Below are positions 17,465-25,400 of a DNA stretch of 64,000 nt, piece by piece (position 1 is the first letter of the stretch; every line of letters starts with the position of its first letter). Source of the DNA: Pseudonocardia kunmingensis (GTDB lineage: Bacteria; Actinomycetota; Actinomycetes; Mycobacteriales; Pseudonocardiaceae); assembly GCF_006716445.1 (NCBI RefSeq), contig NZ_VFPA01000009.1, forward strand, positions 83,618-147,617, given 5' to 3'. The notes beneath the pieces were generated by a model. That model saw only the letters and a program-made list of their open reading frames with translations. It was not told where the DNA came from and searched no databases. The translations under genes and the position numbers were made by a program.

Positions 17465-18846
17465 CAGCTGACTTCCTCTGTTTCGGCGCCGATCGACAGC
17501 AGGTACCAGCGTCCGTCGGCGTTCTTCAGCTCCACGCGGTAGGAGCAGGCCAGGCTGGAGTTGCCGGGCAGCTCCCAGGTGACGGTGACGTCCCCGACGC
17601 GGATGGATGCGTCGTCGCCATCGTCGAAGTCTGCGACCCGCCAGTTGGTGACGGTGCCCAGCGCAGCTGCCCCGCCCAGGCCCTCGAAGGTGGTGCCGCC
17701 GGCACGGATGAACTCGAGCTCGCCGCTGCCGTAGGCGTCAAGCAGCTTGGTGATCGTGTCCCGGGTTTCCTGGGCGTACGTCGCGTCGCCGGCCGCACCG
17801 TCGGACAGTGCAGGTTCGTCCGCGGCGGGCTGGGGGGTGCCGACCAGTGCAGGGCGCGCGCTGACCAGCACGCGTCCGTCCCGGCTGAGCAGCGGCACCG
17901 CGAGGTTCAGCCAGCGGGGCTGCAGCGCTGGCCCCGCTCCGGACGCTGGCCCGGAAGCGACGTTCGTTCCCGCGTCCTCCGGCTGCTCTTCGGCTCGAGG
18001 TGCGGCCGCCGCGGTCGCGGGGGCGTATGGGGTCACTCGGACTCGCACGGTCACCACCGCGCCGTCGCGGGCCGATCGGGCCAGTCCGATCGCGACCGGG
18101 CTGTCGGCCGTCTGGATCCCCGTGCCGTCCCAGCCGTCGCCCGCTACATCGGGGGCGACGGCGCGCTCCAGCGCGACCTGTCGAGCTGCGCGGTCATGGG
18201 TGTCCCAGGACAGGTAGTCCACCGCGAACGGCAGCGCGGTCGCCAGCAGCGCGCTCTCCGGCACCGCCGGGGCCTTCTCGGCCTGCGCTGGTGGGCCGGC
18301 CGGGGACGCCGGCGTCACCCAGCTCAGGACGGTGTCGGCGATCGAGACCGCGCCGACCACGACGAGCACGAGGACGACGGCCAGCGCGACGAAGCGGCGT
18401 GCGCGCACCCACCACCTGTCCCGAGGCGGTGCGCTCAGCACGTCCCAGACTGCTGCCTCGCCCGGCGGTACCGTCGTCGGCGCAGCCGTGGTTGGTGCCG
18501 CTCGCGCCGGGGTGGGGTTTGACGTCTGGTTGTGCGGCGCCTGGGTTGACGGGTCGCGGCTCCACTGCCCCCGCGTGATGGGCACGGCCTGGTTGCGGCC
18601 GTTGCCGGTATCGGGAGGGTTCGCCCAGCCCGGAGTCGCATGCCGACCGAAGCCTGCCGCCATCGGCGGCTGCCCTGAGCCTGCTGGCGGCGTTCCCGGC
18701 GGGAGCCCGACGTACTGCCCACCAGGCTGATGTCCCGAAGGCGGTGGGGTTGGGGCGTGCCGCGCGGCCTTCCGGGCAGCATGACGCGCCGCGCGCGCTT
18801 CCAGGCGTGGACCGAGGTCCTCCAGCCCCAGAGCCCGCAGGATCAT
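17464..18846 (-). CDS. TcpC-family conjugation protein (VirB8 analogue)
   Basis: About 460 residues from MILRALGLEDLG; a longer form to 18873 is possible. A basic and Pro/Gln-rich cytoplasmic region (1-145) is followed by one membrane helix (about 152-173, FVALAVVLVLVVVGAVSIAD) and a large extracytoplasmic part with two NTF2-like halves, the second ending VTWELPGNSSLACSYRVELKN. One helix followed by tandem NTF2 folds is the signature of TcpC, which builds the channel core. It is the first gene of the conjugation operon, so the operon promoter should lie in the 180 bases before it, opposite a secreted-protein gene. Confidence 0.82.
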   Translation of the reverse strand: MILRALGLEDLGPRLEARAARHAARKAARHAPTPPPSGHQPGGQYVGLPPGTPPAGSGQPPMAAGFGRHATPGWANPPDTGNGRNQAVPITRGQWSRDPSTQAPHNQTSNPTPARAAPTTAAPTTVPPGEAAVWDVLSAPPRDRWWVRARRFVALAVVLVLVVVGAVSIADTVLSWVTPASPAGPPAQAEKAPAVPESALLATALPFAVDYLSWDTHDRAARQVALERAVAPDVAGDGWDGTGIQTADSPVAIGLARSARDGAVVTVRVRVTPYAPATAAAAPRAEEQPEDAGTNVASGPASGAGPALQPRWLNLAVPLLSRDGRVLVSARPALVGTPQPAADEPALSDGAAGDATYAQETRDTITKLLDAYGSGELEFIRAGGTTFEGLGGAAALGTVTNWRVADFDDGDDASIRVGDVTVTWELPGNSSLACSYRVELKNADGRWYLLSIGAETEEVS

Positions 18847-19026
18847 GGCTCGGAGACTGACACAGCCCCCCATCGCTGTGGGGGCGTTTGGTCAGAAAGG
18901 CCGTTCGTTCGCAGTCGATGCCGCTATGCCGTTGCCGCGACTTTCGGCGAACCGCCACGAACATCCACCTGCCTCTGCCAGGCTCGTCGGGCCTCGACTC
19001 CACCCACACCCGATGAAGGAGAAGCG

Positions 19027-19407
19027 ATGCCAGGGCGTGGCCGAACGTGGCGGGTGCCGGTGGTCCTCGCGCTGCTGGTCACCGCGATGCTGGTCAGCGC
19101 GGGTGCAGCGCACGCCGTGCCCTGGTACATGTGGCGAGACGGGGTCGTCTCGGAGGATGAAGCGCCCGTGTACGCCGAGTCCGTGGACGGCTGGGCGTGC
19201 CACATCGGCCTGGGATGCCGCTCGGCCGAGCGCACCCCCGATGACCCACCGCCGATTTGGACTGCCCAGCGCGGGGACCCTGTGCAGGTCGAGTGCTACC
19301 TGGGCGAGTACTACAAGATCCACGCCGACCGCGGTGAGGGCTGGATCCTCATCTCATACGTTGCCGACGTGAACAAGCCCGTCGGGTGCTACGCCGGCGA
19401 CTTCTGA
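19027..19407 (+). CDS. Secreted protein, SH3-like domain likely
   Basis: A 126-residue exported protein with a good ribosome site (GAAGGAGAAGCG) before the ATG. The signal peptide has a basic start, a hydrophobic core VVLALLVTAMLVSA and a predicted cut after AHA near residue 30. The mature part has Cys pairs and VQVECYLGEYYKIHADRGEGWILISYV, which looks like a bacterial SH3 repeat binding cell-wall polymer. It is divergent from the conjugation operon and may share a regulatory region with it. A cell-wall role is inferred. Confidence 0.75.
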   Translation: MPGRGRTWRVPVVLALLVTAMLVSAGAAHAVPWYMWRDGVVSEDEAPVYAESVDGWACHIGLGCRSAERTPDDPPPIWTAQRGDPVQVECYLGEYYKIHADRGEGWILISYVADVNKPVGCYAGDF

Positions 19408-19480
19408 TCGACCTGTCGGCCCGGCGGGGCCCCCGGCGCGAGCAGCCGGAAACGGGGCCGAGTGGTGGGGTCGTGGTCTG

Positions 19481-19690
19481 CTACCGCTCCTGCTGACGGG
19501 GACCTGCGCAGCACCGTAGCGGGCACGGGTGCATCGGTTGGGCGCGCTGCAGCCAGGTGCAGCCCGCGCGGTGACCGGTGGCGTCATCGACGTGGGTCGC
19601 GAGGATCCGCTCCGTCAGTCCGCGGGCGAGGTCGAAGAGCCGATGGTGAGCCGCGCCGAGGGCGTGGGGGTTGCCCGCAACCGCGCCCGG
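19481..19690 (-). CDS. Possible small Cys/His protein after the glycosyltransferase
   Basis: The C-terminal part of this frame reads HRLFDLARGLTERILATHV then DDATGHRAGCTWLQRA and PCPLRCCAG. The HVDDATGH-x-x-C block parallels HIDDGSGHC-x-x-C of the small protein at 4.2-4.5 kb, so this frame is likely coding. No ATG, GTG or TTG is in frame after the glycosyltransferase stop, so it starts inside that gene, uses CTG, or is a truncated remnant. The left limit is the stop codon; the right limit is only approximate. Confidence 0.4.
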   Translation of the reverse strand, partial: PGAVAGNPHALGAAHHRLFDLARGLTERILATHVDDATGHRAGCTWLQRAQPMHPCPLRCCAGPRQQER

Positions 19691-19691
19691 G

Positions 19692-20810
19692 TCACGCAGC
19701 CCCGCGGCTGAGCAGAGCGGTGATCGTCCGGGAGACTTCGGCGGGCCCGGGCATCGCGGCGATCTCGTCGCGGAGCCCGCACGCGTTAGCGCGCAGGTGC
19801 CCATCGTGCAGGAGCCGGTGCAGCACGTCACGGGTGATGCCACGGGCGGGCACCGCCAAGCCGGCGCCGGAGCCGGAGACCACTGCGGAGTTGTGGCGCC
19901 GGTCCCCGCTGCCAGGCACAGCGAGCTGGGGTATTCCGGCGGCGAGCGCGCCGAGGGTGGTGCCGGCGCCGCCGTGGTGCACCACTGCGGTGGCGTGCGG
20001 GAGTACCGCCGCGAGCGGCACCCAGCCGGTCGTGCGCACCGCCGGCGGGACCGTCAGATTCGACGGGGGGCGCACGAGCACCACTTCGGCGTCGAGTCCG
20101 GCCGCGGCGGCGAGAACGGGTTGCAGGTGCGCGGCGCCGCCCGCCCCGGCGATGGTGCTGTGGGTGACGACGAGCCGAGGCCGCCCGGGAGGCCGGCGCA
20201 GCCAGTCGGGCACCTCACCGGTGCCCGACCACGGCACCGGGCGCAGCGACTGGCCGGGCCTGCCGGTGACCAGGCTCGGGGGCAAGTTGTTCAGCCGTAA
20301 TGCGGGTGGAGGAAGACGACGAACCCCGTGGCGGCGCGCGGCGCGGCGCAGGTGCGGGCTCGCGGCGGTGGCCGCGACCAGCTCCTGCCCGTCGAACAGC
20401 GTGTTGTCCTGCAGCACCGCCGGCACGCCGTGTCGGGCCGCGGCGACCGCGCCGGCGACGGCGAGTGGTTCGTGCACGATGAGGTCTGGCCGCCACGACG
20501 CGACGAGCTCGCTGAGCGGGTCGAGCAGGGCAGCGTTGACCGCGCCGAACAGCAGACCGACCCCACGCGTGCCCGCGCGCCCCCGCATCTCGCGCCACGC
20601 GGTGATCGGGTGAACAGGCAGGATGCGCGCGGCGATCCGACTCATCTCGAAGCCCGGAACGAGGTCGTGCACCGCGATGCCGGTGCCGCCGGCGGGTATG
20701 CCGCCGGCGGCGACACGCACGTCGTGGCCGGCCTCGCGCAGTGCGGCGGCGAGTGGAACCAGGGGTAGCAGGTGTCCGGCCAACGGAGCGGAAACAACCA
20801 CTGTGCGCAT
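19692..20810 (-). CDS. GT1-family glycosyltransferase (macrolide/UGT-like)
   Basis: About 372 residues with AGGAGG six bases before the ATG (MRTVVVSAPLAGHLLPLVPL). This is a GT-B glycosyltransferase like those that glycosylate macrolides or lipids. The N-terminal acceptor half starts with the conserved GHLLPLVPLA. The C-terminal donor-binding half has GWVPLAAVLPHATAVVHHGGAGTTLGALAAGIPQLAVPGSGD, in which the HHGGAGTT and the PGSGDRRHN segments contact the nucleotide sugar. It follows a MarR-type regulator by eight bases, so both form one operon. Antibiotic inactivation or export-linked detoxification is a plausible role. Confidence 0.88.
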   Translation of the reverse strand: MRTVVVSAPLAGHLLPLVPLAAALREAGHDVRVAAGGIPAGGTGIAVHDLVPGFEMSRIAARILPVHPITAWREMRGRAGTRGVGLLFGAVNAALLDPLSELVASWRPDLIVHEPLAVAGAVAAARHGVPAVLQDNTLFDGQELVAATAASPHLRRAARRHGVRRLPPPALRLNNLPPSLVTGRPGQSLRPVPWSGTGEVPDWLRRPPGRPRLVVTHSTIAGAGGAAHLQPVLAAAAGLDAEVVLVRPPSNLTVPPAVRTTGWVPLAAVLPHATAVVHHGGAGTTLGALAAGIPQLAVPGSGDRRHNSAVVSGSGAGLAVPARGITRDVLHRLLHDGHLRANACGLRDEIAAMPGPAEVSRTITALLSRGAA

Positions 20811-20818
20811 AGATCCTC

Positions 20819-21295
20819 CTACTGGTCCGACGGATCCGTCCGGCCCTCCGACAGGCGCCGGGCGTGGGTGCGGTTCAGCTCCCCGAGCCGGCGCAAGTCC
20901 TCGGCGAGACCACACAGCTCCGCCGCAGGCCGTGCCCCGAACGCCGCCTCGGCGTCGGCGAGCACCGGCTGCCAGATCGCGGTTCGCAGATCGGCGTGCC
21001 CGTCGGAGGTCCCGACGATGTGCGCCCGTCGATCCTCGGCGTCGGGATGGCGGGTGACGTAGCCGGCCCGGTCGAGGCGATCGACGACCTTGGTGATCGC
21101 GGCTGGGCTGAGGTGGCTCGCCGCCGCGAGGCCGCCCGCGGTCATCGGCCCCTCGCGTTCGAGGATCTCCAGGCAGCGCAGGTCATTGCGGTTGACGCCA
21201 TAACGTGACGCGACCGCGTCGAGCAGGGCCTCGGTGGCGGCGTGCAGGGCGCGTGCCGCATGCACGACGTCGGTTGTCTCGGATCGCACGGACAC
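20819..21295 (-). CDS. MarR-family transcriptional regulator
   Basis: A 158-residue winged-helix regulator with AGGAGGTG ahead of a GTG start. The DNA-binding core is MTAGGLAAASHLSPAAITKVVDRLDRAGYVTRHPDAEDRRAHIV, with the typical D-R-R in the wing. Flanking helices would form the dimer interface. It precedes the glycosyltransferase in one operon and is divergent from a small membrane protein; a perfect inverted repeat lies between the two start codons. Autoregulation through that site, relieved by a small ligand, is the usual mode in the family and is inferred here. Confidence 0.9.
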   Translation of the reverse strand: MSVRSETTDVVHAARALHAATEALLDAVASRYGVNRNDLRCLEILEREGPMTAGGLAAASHLSPAAITKVVDRLDRAGYVTRHPDAEDRRAHIVGTSDGHADLRTAIWQPVLADAEAAFGARPAAELCGLAEDLRRLGELNRTHARRLSEGRTDPSDQ

Positions 21296-21303
21296 CTCCT
21301 TCG

Positions 21304-21324
21304 CGGCGTGTATCTTTCACGCCG
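21304..21324. promoter_or_regulatory. Inverted repeat in divergent promoter, candidate MarR operator
   Basis: CGGCGTG and CACGCCG form seven-base perfect arms around the spacer TATCTTT. The site lies between the divergent start codons of the MarR regulator and the membrane protein. Its position fits an operator controlling both directions, and part of it could also serve as a -10 element. Binding is inferred. Confidence 0.5.
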
Positions 21325-21355
21325 TGAACCAGTCTAGCCGCCGTGAGGCCGCACC

Positions 21356-21769
21356 ATGACCACTAGAAACCTGGCGGCGATCGCCGCAGGGCTCTACGGC
21401 CTGTGGGGGCTACTGCACCTCGGCCTGGGCGCAGCCCTGTCGTGGAACGCTCTCGCGACCGGGCTGCCGGCGTCCGAGCCCGGCGCCGAGAGCGTCATGT
21501 TCTTCGTCTGCGCGATGGTGTTCGGCGGTCAGGCGGTCGCCGTCGCTGTCACCATGAACAGGCACAACGATCGCTTGGGCTACTGGCTGAACCTCATCGT
21601 GCTGGGCGTCGTCGACATCGCGTTCCTCGTCGTGATGGTTCTTCCCGGACACGTCGATCTGGTCGGCGGCCTGTCCGGTCCGTTGATCTGGTGCCTGGCG
21701 GCCGCCGTTTCGACGGTTGCGCTACGCCGATCCGCACGATCACCAGCCGCACGCCGCTCGTCGGCCTAG
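21356..21769 (+). CDS. Small four-helix membrane protein
   Basis: A 137-residue membrane protein with four hydrophobic helices: near 4-27 (NLAAIAAGLYGLWGLLHLGLG), 46-65 (VMFFVCAMVFGGQAVAVAVT), 77-97 (LNLIVLGVVDIAFLVVMVL) and 104-122 (GPLIWCLAAAVSTVAL). The tail is basic. It is divergent from the MarR-glycosyltransferase pair. No transporter signature is visible; it could be a small efflux or sensing component controlled by the MarR protein, which is only inferred from position. Confidence 0.75.
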   Translation: MTTRNLAAIAAGLYGLWGLLHLGLGAALSWNALATGLPASEPGAESVMFFVCAMVFGGQAVAVAVTMNRHNDRLGYWLNLIVLGVVDIAFLVVMVLPGHVDLVGGLSGPLIWCLAAAVSTVALRRSARSPAARRSSA

Positions 21770-21870
21770 ACCTCGCGAGACCGGCGTGCGGATCGTCGGG
21801 ACCCAGAGCGCGCTTCTGGATCGGGCCGGAAGGCAGGTCCGCTCACCTGACCCGCTTCGCCGAGGACCGC

Positions 21871-22278
21871 TCAGGACATCAAGCCGACCAACAGATCCGC
21901 CGCGGTGTTCGCCGCGGCGCGCCGCTCGACCGGGGCCATCTCTGCGCACCGGGCCCACATGACGTCGTTGCCCTCGTGGAGGCCCGCCGCGACCAACAGG
22001 CGGAACTCGCGCGACGACGGGTCCGAGCTAGCCAGGTCGGTCAGGTTCGCTGGGAGCCCGCCCATCGCCTGCTGGACGCCCACGCACGCGAGCTCGACCA
22101 GGCGGGCCGTGGTGGGCGCGTCCTGCACCAGGATCGTGAGGTGTGCGTCCTGGCAGCTGGTGCAGCCATCGAACGCCGCGCCGATGAACTTCCCGAGTAG
22201 CGACCCGTCGACGGGCCGGCCCAACGGGTCTGATCCCGCGGGCACGTCAAAGCCGGCGTGGGCGTGGTCGGTCGCCAT
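21871..22278 (-). CDS. Hypothetical protein with CxxC motif
   Basis: About 135 residues from ATG 22278 (MATDHAHAGFDVPAG); upstream extension looks random. A FDGCTSCQDAH segment contains a CxxC pair close to His, suitable for metal or redox binding, followed by helical sequence (RLVELACVGVQQAMGGL) and a Leu/Ala-rich end AANTAADLLVGLM. It lies 122 bases downstream of the relaxase gene on the same strand and could be its last operon member. I do not recognise the family. Confidence 0.65.
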   Translation of the reverse strand: MATDHAHAGFDVPAGSDPLGRPVDGSLLGKFIGAAFDGCTSCQDAHLTILVQDAPTTARLVELACVGVQQAMGGLPANLTDLASSDPSSREFRLLVAAGLHEGNDVMWARCAEMAPVERRAAANTAADLLVGLMS

Positions 22279-22400
22279 GACGGCGCAGCATACGAGCGCC
22301 TGCCGACAGCCCGGCCAGGTTCGGCCTGGCGCGCCTCCTCCCGGATCCTTCGGCTTTTGAGGGCAGGGGCGGGCCTTCACCTCCAAGCGGTGGGATCAGC

Positions 22401-25400
22401 TCAGCGGTCGTCGAGCCCGGGGTCCAGATGGCGGTCGATCTCGTGCGGATGCGGTTGTGTTGCCTCCAGGTGGCCGGCATCGAGCACCTGTACGTCCGGG
22501 CTGGTGATCTCGCGGCCGCCGGTCTCGATCTCGCCGATGTGCGGTGCGAGGGCGGCGGGCTGCAGCGCTGTCGTCCGCTGCTGTTCCTCGAGCGCGTGTA
22601 GCTCCGGCGGTTGGCGCTCGCGTAGGTCGTGCTCGGCCTGCAGCTCAGCGATGCGCTGGGTGTGAGTGAGCTGCTGCTCGGTGAGGCGAGCGGCGCGCCG
22701 GTACGCCGCTTCGGCGACCTCTTGGTCGCGCCGTTGTGCGGCCTCTCGTGCGTGCGCGTGGTCCTTCTCGGCCGCTTCGGCGCGGGTCAGGATGTGCCGG
22801 TGCTGGTCCCGTGGCCCGGCCTGCGCCTGGGCTTGGGCGACCTGCTGCGCCAGCTGTTCGGCGTCGGTGTGGGCCTGCAGTTCCGCGGCGCGTAGCTGGT
22901 CGATCCGCTCAGCGATCTCGGCGCGGCGGCTGCGCGCGAGCCGGCTGTGGCTGGCGAATTCGTGCTCGGCGAGCGCGCGGTCCTCGGCGGCGCGCCCAGC
23001 CCGCTCGGTCGCAGCGTGCCAGGCTGCTTCCAGTTGCCCGGCGCCGCGCACGGCCAGAGCCTGTTCACGTGCCTGGGCGAGGCGCTGTTCGACCGCCGCA
23101 ACCTCGGTGCCGTGCCCGGCTTCAACGGCACGACGGAGCTGCTCGGCGCGCTGCTCAGCGCCCGCGCGGTCGGCGGCGAGCGCGTCGGCACGCTGCTGTT
23201 CGTGCGCCAGGTGCGCGCGGAGCTCGCGAGCGGACAGTGCGCCGTGCGGGCGCTGTGTCCAGTGCTCCACCGGAGGCGAGCGCGTCTCGGCGCCGCTCTC
23301 GACCACATGGTCTGGCTGCGGCCCGTCGACCTCGAGGTCCCGCGACAGCGCCGGCAGCGCCGCAGGTTCGAGCGCCGGCGAGGCCCCGCGCTGCTCGGGC
23401 TGGGACGGCACCGGCTGATGCGCCTCGACCTCGCGCGGCTCGATGTCGCGGTCGATTCGATCGACAGCGCGGGTGAACAGCATCGTCAGTGCCCCGGCCG
23501 GGTTCTGCACGCGCGGCCCGTTGACCGCGCGCGGGTCGATCCCGGCGAGCACCGCTTGGACGTCGTGGCCGGCCTCCTCGGCAGCGGCGGCACGCTCTAC
23601 CAGGAAGGTGAACGTCGGGTTCGCGATGGTGCGCTCGGCGACCTGTGTGTGGGAGGGCCACGCGGCGCGCAGCAGGTCGGCGATGTGCTCGGTGCGGGCG
23701 AGGCGCTCGGTGCGCTCCTCAGCCTCGACCCGGGCCCGCTCGATCGCCTCGAGCTGTGCGTCGCCGACGCGGCGCAGCATGTAGGCGCTGAACGCGGCCG
23801 GTTCCCGGATCTGCGGTGCGTCCAGCTTCGCCAGCGGCATCGCGGCGAGCAGGTCGCGCACGTCCAGGTCGGTGTCGACGTAGCGGTCGAGCGCGCGCAC
23901 GACCGCCTCGAAACCGGGCGCGGCGACGACCTTCTCGGCCAGCTGTGGGCGGGCCGACCACAGCTCACGCAGCAGCTCGGCCGCCTGCTCACGGGCCTGC
24001 TGGTCCTTCGCGGAGCGCTGCTCGGCCTCGTCGCGCCGCTGCTGGGCGGTATCGCCGTTGCGGACGTGCTCGACCGCGATGTCGACCATGCGGGCGGTGT
24101 AGGCAGAAGCGTCGGTGACCCGGGGGGAGCCGACTGCGTCGAGCGGGATGTCGGCGAGTACCTCGTGCACGTCGAACCCGGCTTGCGCGGCGTCGTCGAG
24201 GTTGCGGGCGACAGCGGCGAATGCGGCGCCGGCGATGATGCGTTCCACGAGCGAGGGCTCGTGCCGCCACACCTGCTGCAGCAGTGCGGCCGCCCATTCG
24301 CGGCGGGCCTGCTCGGCAGCTTCACGGGCCTGCCGCTGCTGCTCACGCTCGGCGCGGCGAGCCGCGCGCCGTGCAGCGCGTTCCGCGCGCTCCGCGCGCT
24401 GCTCGTCGCGTACGCGTTCGGCGGCTTCGGCCTCGGCGGCGCGTTGCGCGTGCAGGAACTGTGCGCGCCCGTCCTCGGAGACGAACTCGGCCAGGCCGAG
24501 GTCGGCGACGACCGGTCGGTCGTTGCGGTGAGTCTCGGTGCGGCGGGCGTGCTCGGCGAGCTGTTCCATGGCCCGCCAGTCGCGTTCGGCGCGCGTCTTG
24601 GGCACGCCGTGCAGGTAGCTGTCCTGGGGGGTGTCGAGCTCGTCGCGGCCGGCGAACAACCACACGGCGCCCCGGTGGCGGCTGGTGGCCACGTGCAGCG
24701 CCGGGTTGTCCGCGCCCGGGGCGTGCACCAGCACCGTCCCGTCGACGTCCTCGCCGTCCGGGGTGTTCCACTGCTCGGGGCCGTTGACCTTGATGGTGAG
24801 GCCTTCGGCCTTGTGCACGGTCAGCGCGTAGCCGAGGTGCACACCGCCGATTGCGACGTAGTCGGTGGACAGCCGCGCGGTGCGGGTGGCCACCCCGTCG
24901 GCGGTGTCCTGCTCCCACGCCACCGACAGCGTGCCGCGGGCGTCGATGTCGGTCACGACGGCGCGGAAGCCGTTGTAGACCGCGTCCCCCTCGACGCGCT
25001 GCTGGCGGGCGTCGTTGACGCGCAGCAGGATGTGATCGCCCACGTGCAGGGTGATCCGGTCATCGCCGGCGACGTTGTAGGTCCAGCTGGCGCCGAGCTC
25101 ACCTTCGGCTTCCCGCAGTGCCTGCGCGGCCTGGTTGAGCCGACGCACCTGCGCGTTGGTGGCGGCCAGCATGACCAGCCCGCGCATCTCGGTGTGCGGG
25201 TTCGGGGCGCCCTGGTGCTGGTCCCACCACCGCGCGAGCATCTCCGCGTTCGCCTCACGCCCGGTCTCACGCACCACCAGCCGCGCCTTGTCCTGCCAGA
25301 TCGACAGCGCTTCGACGTAGCGGGCGTCGCGCCACGCCGCGATGGCCTCGCGCTCGTCCTCCTCGCGCTGGCGACGGTTGTCGCGCAGCTCGGCGCCTTC

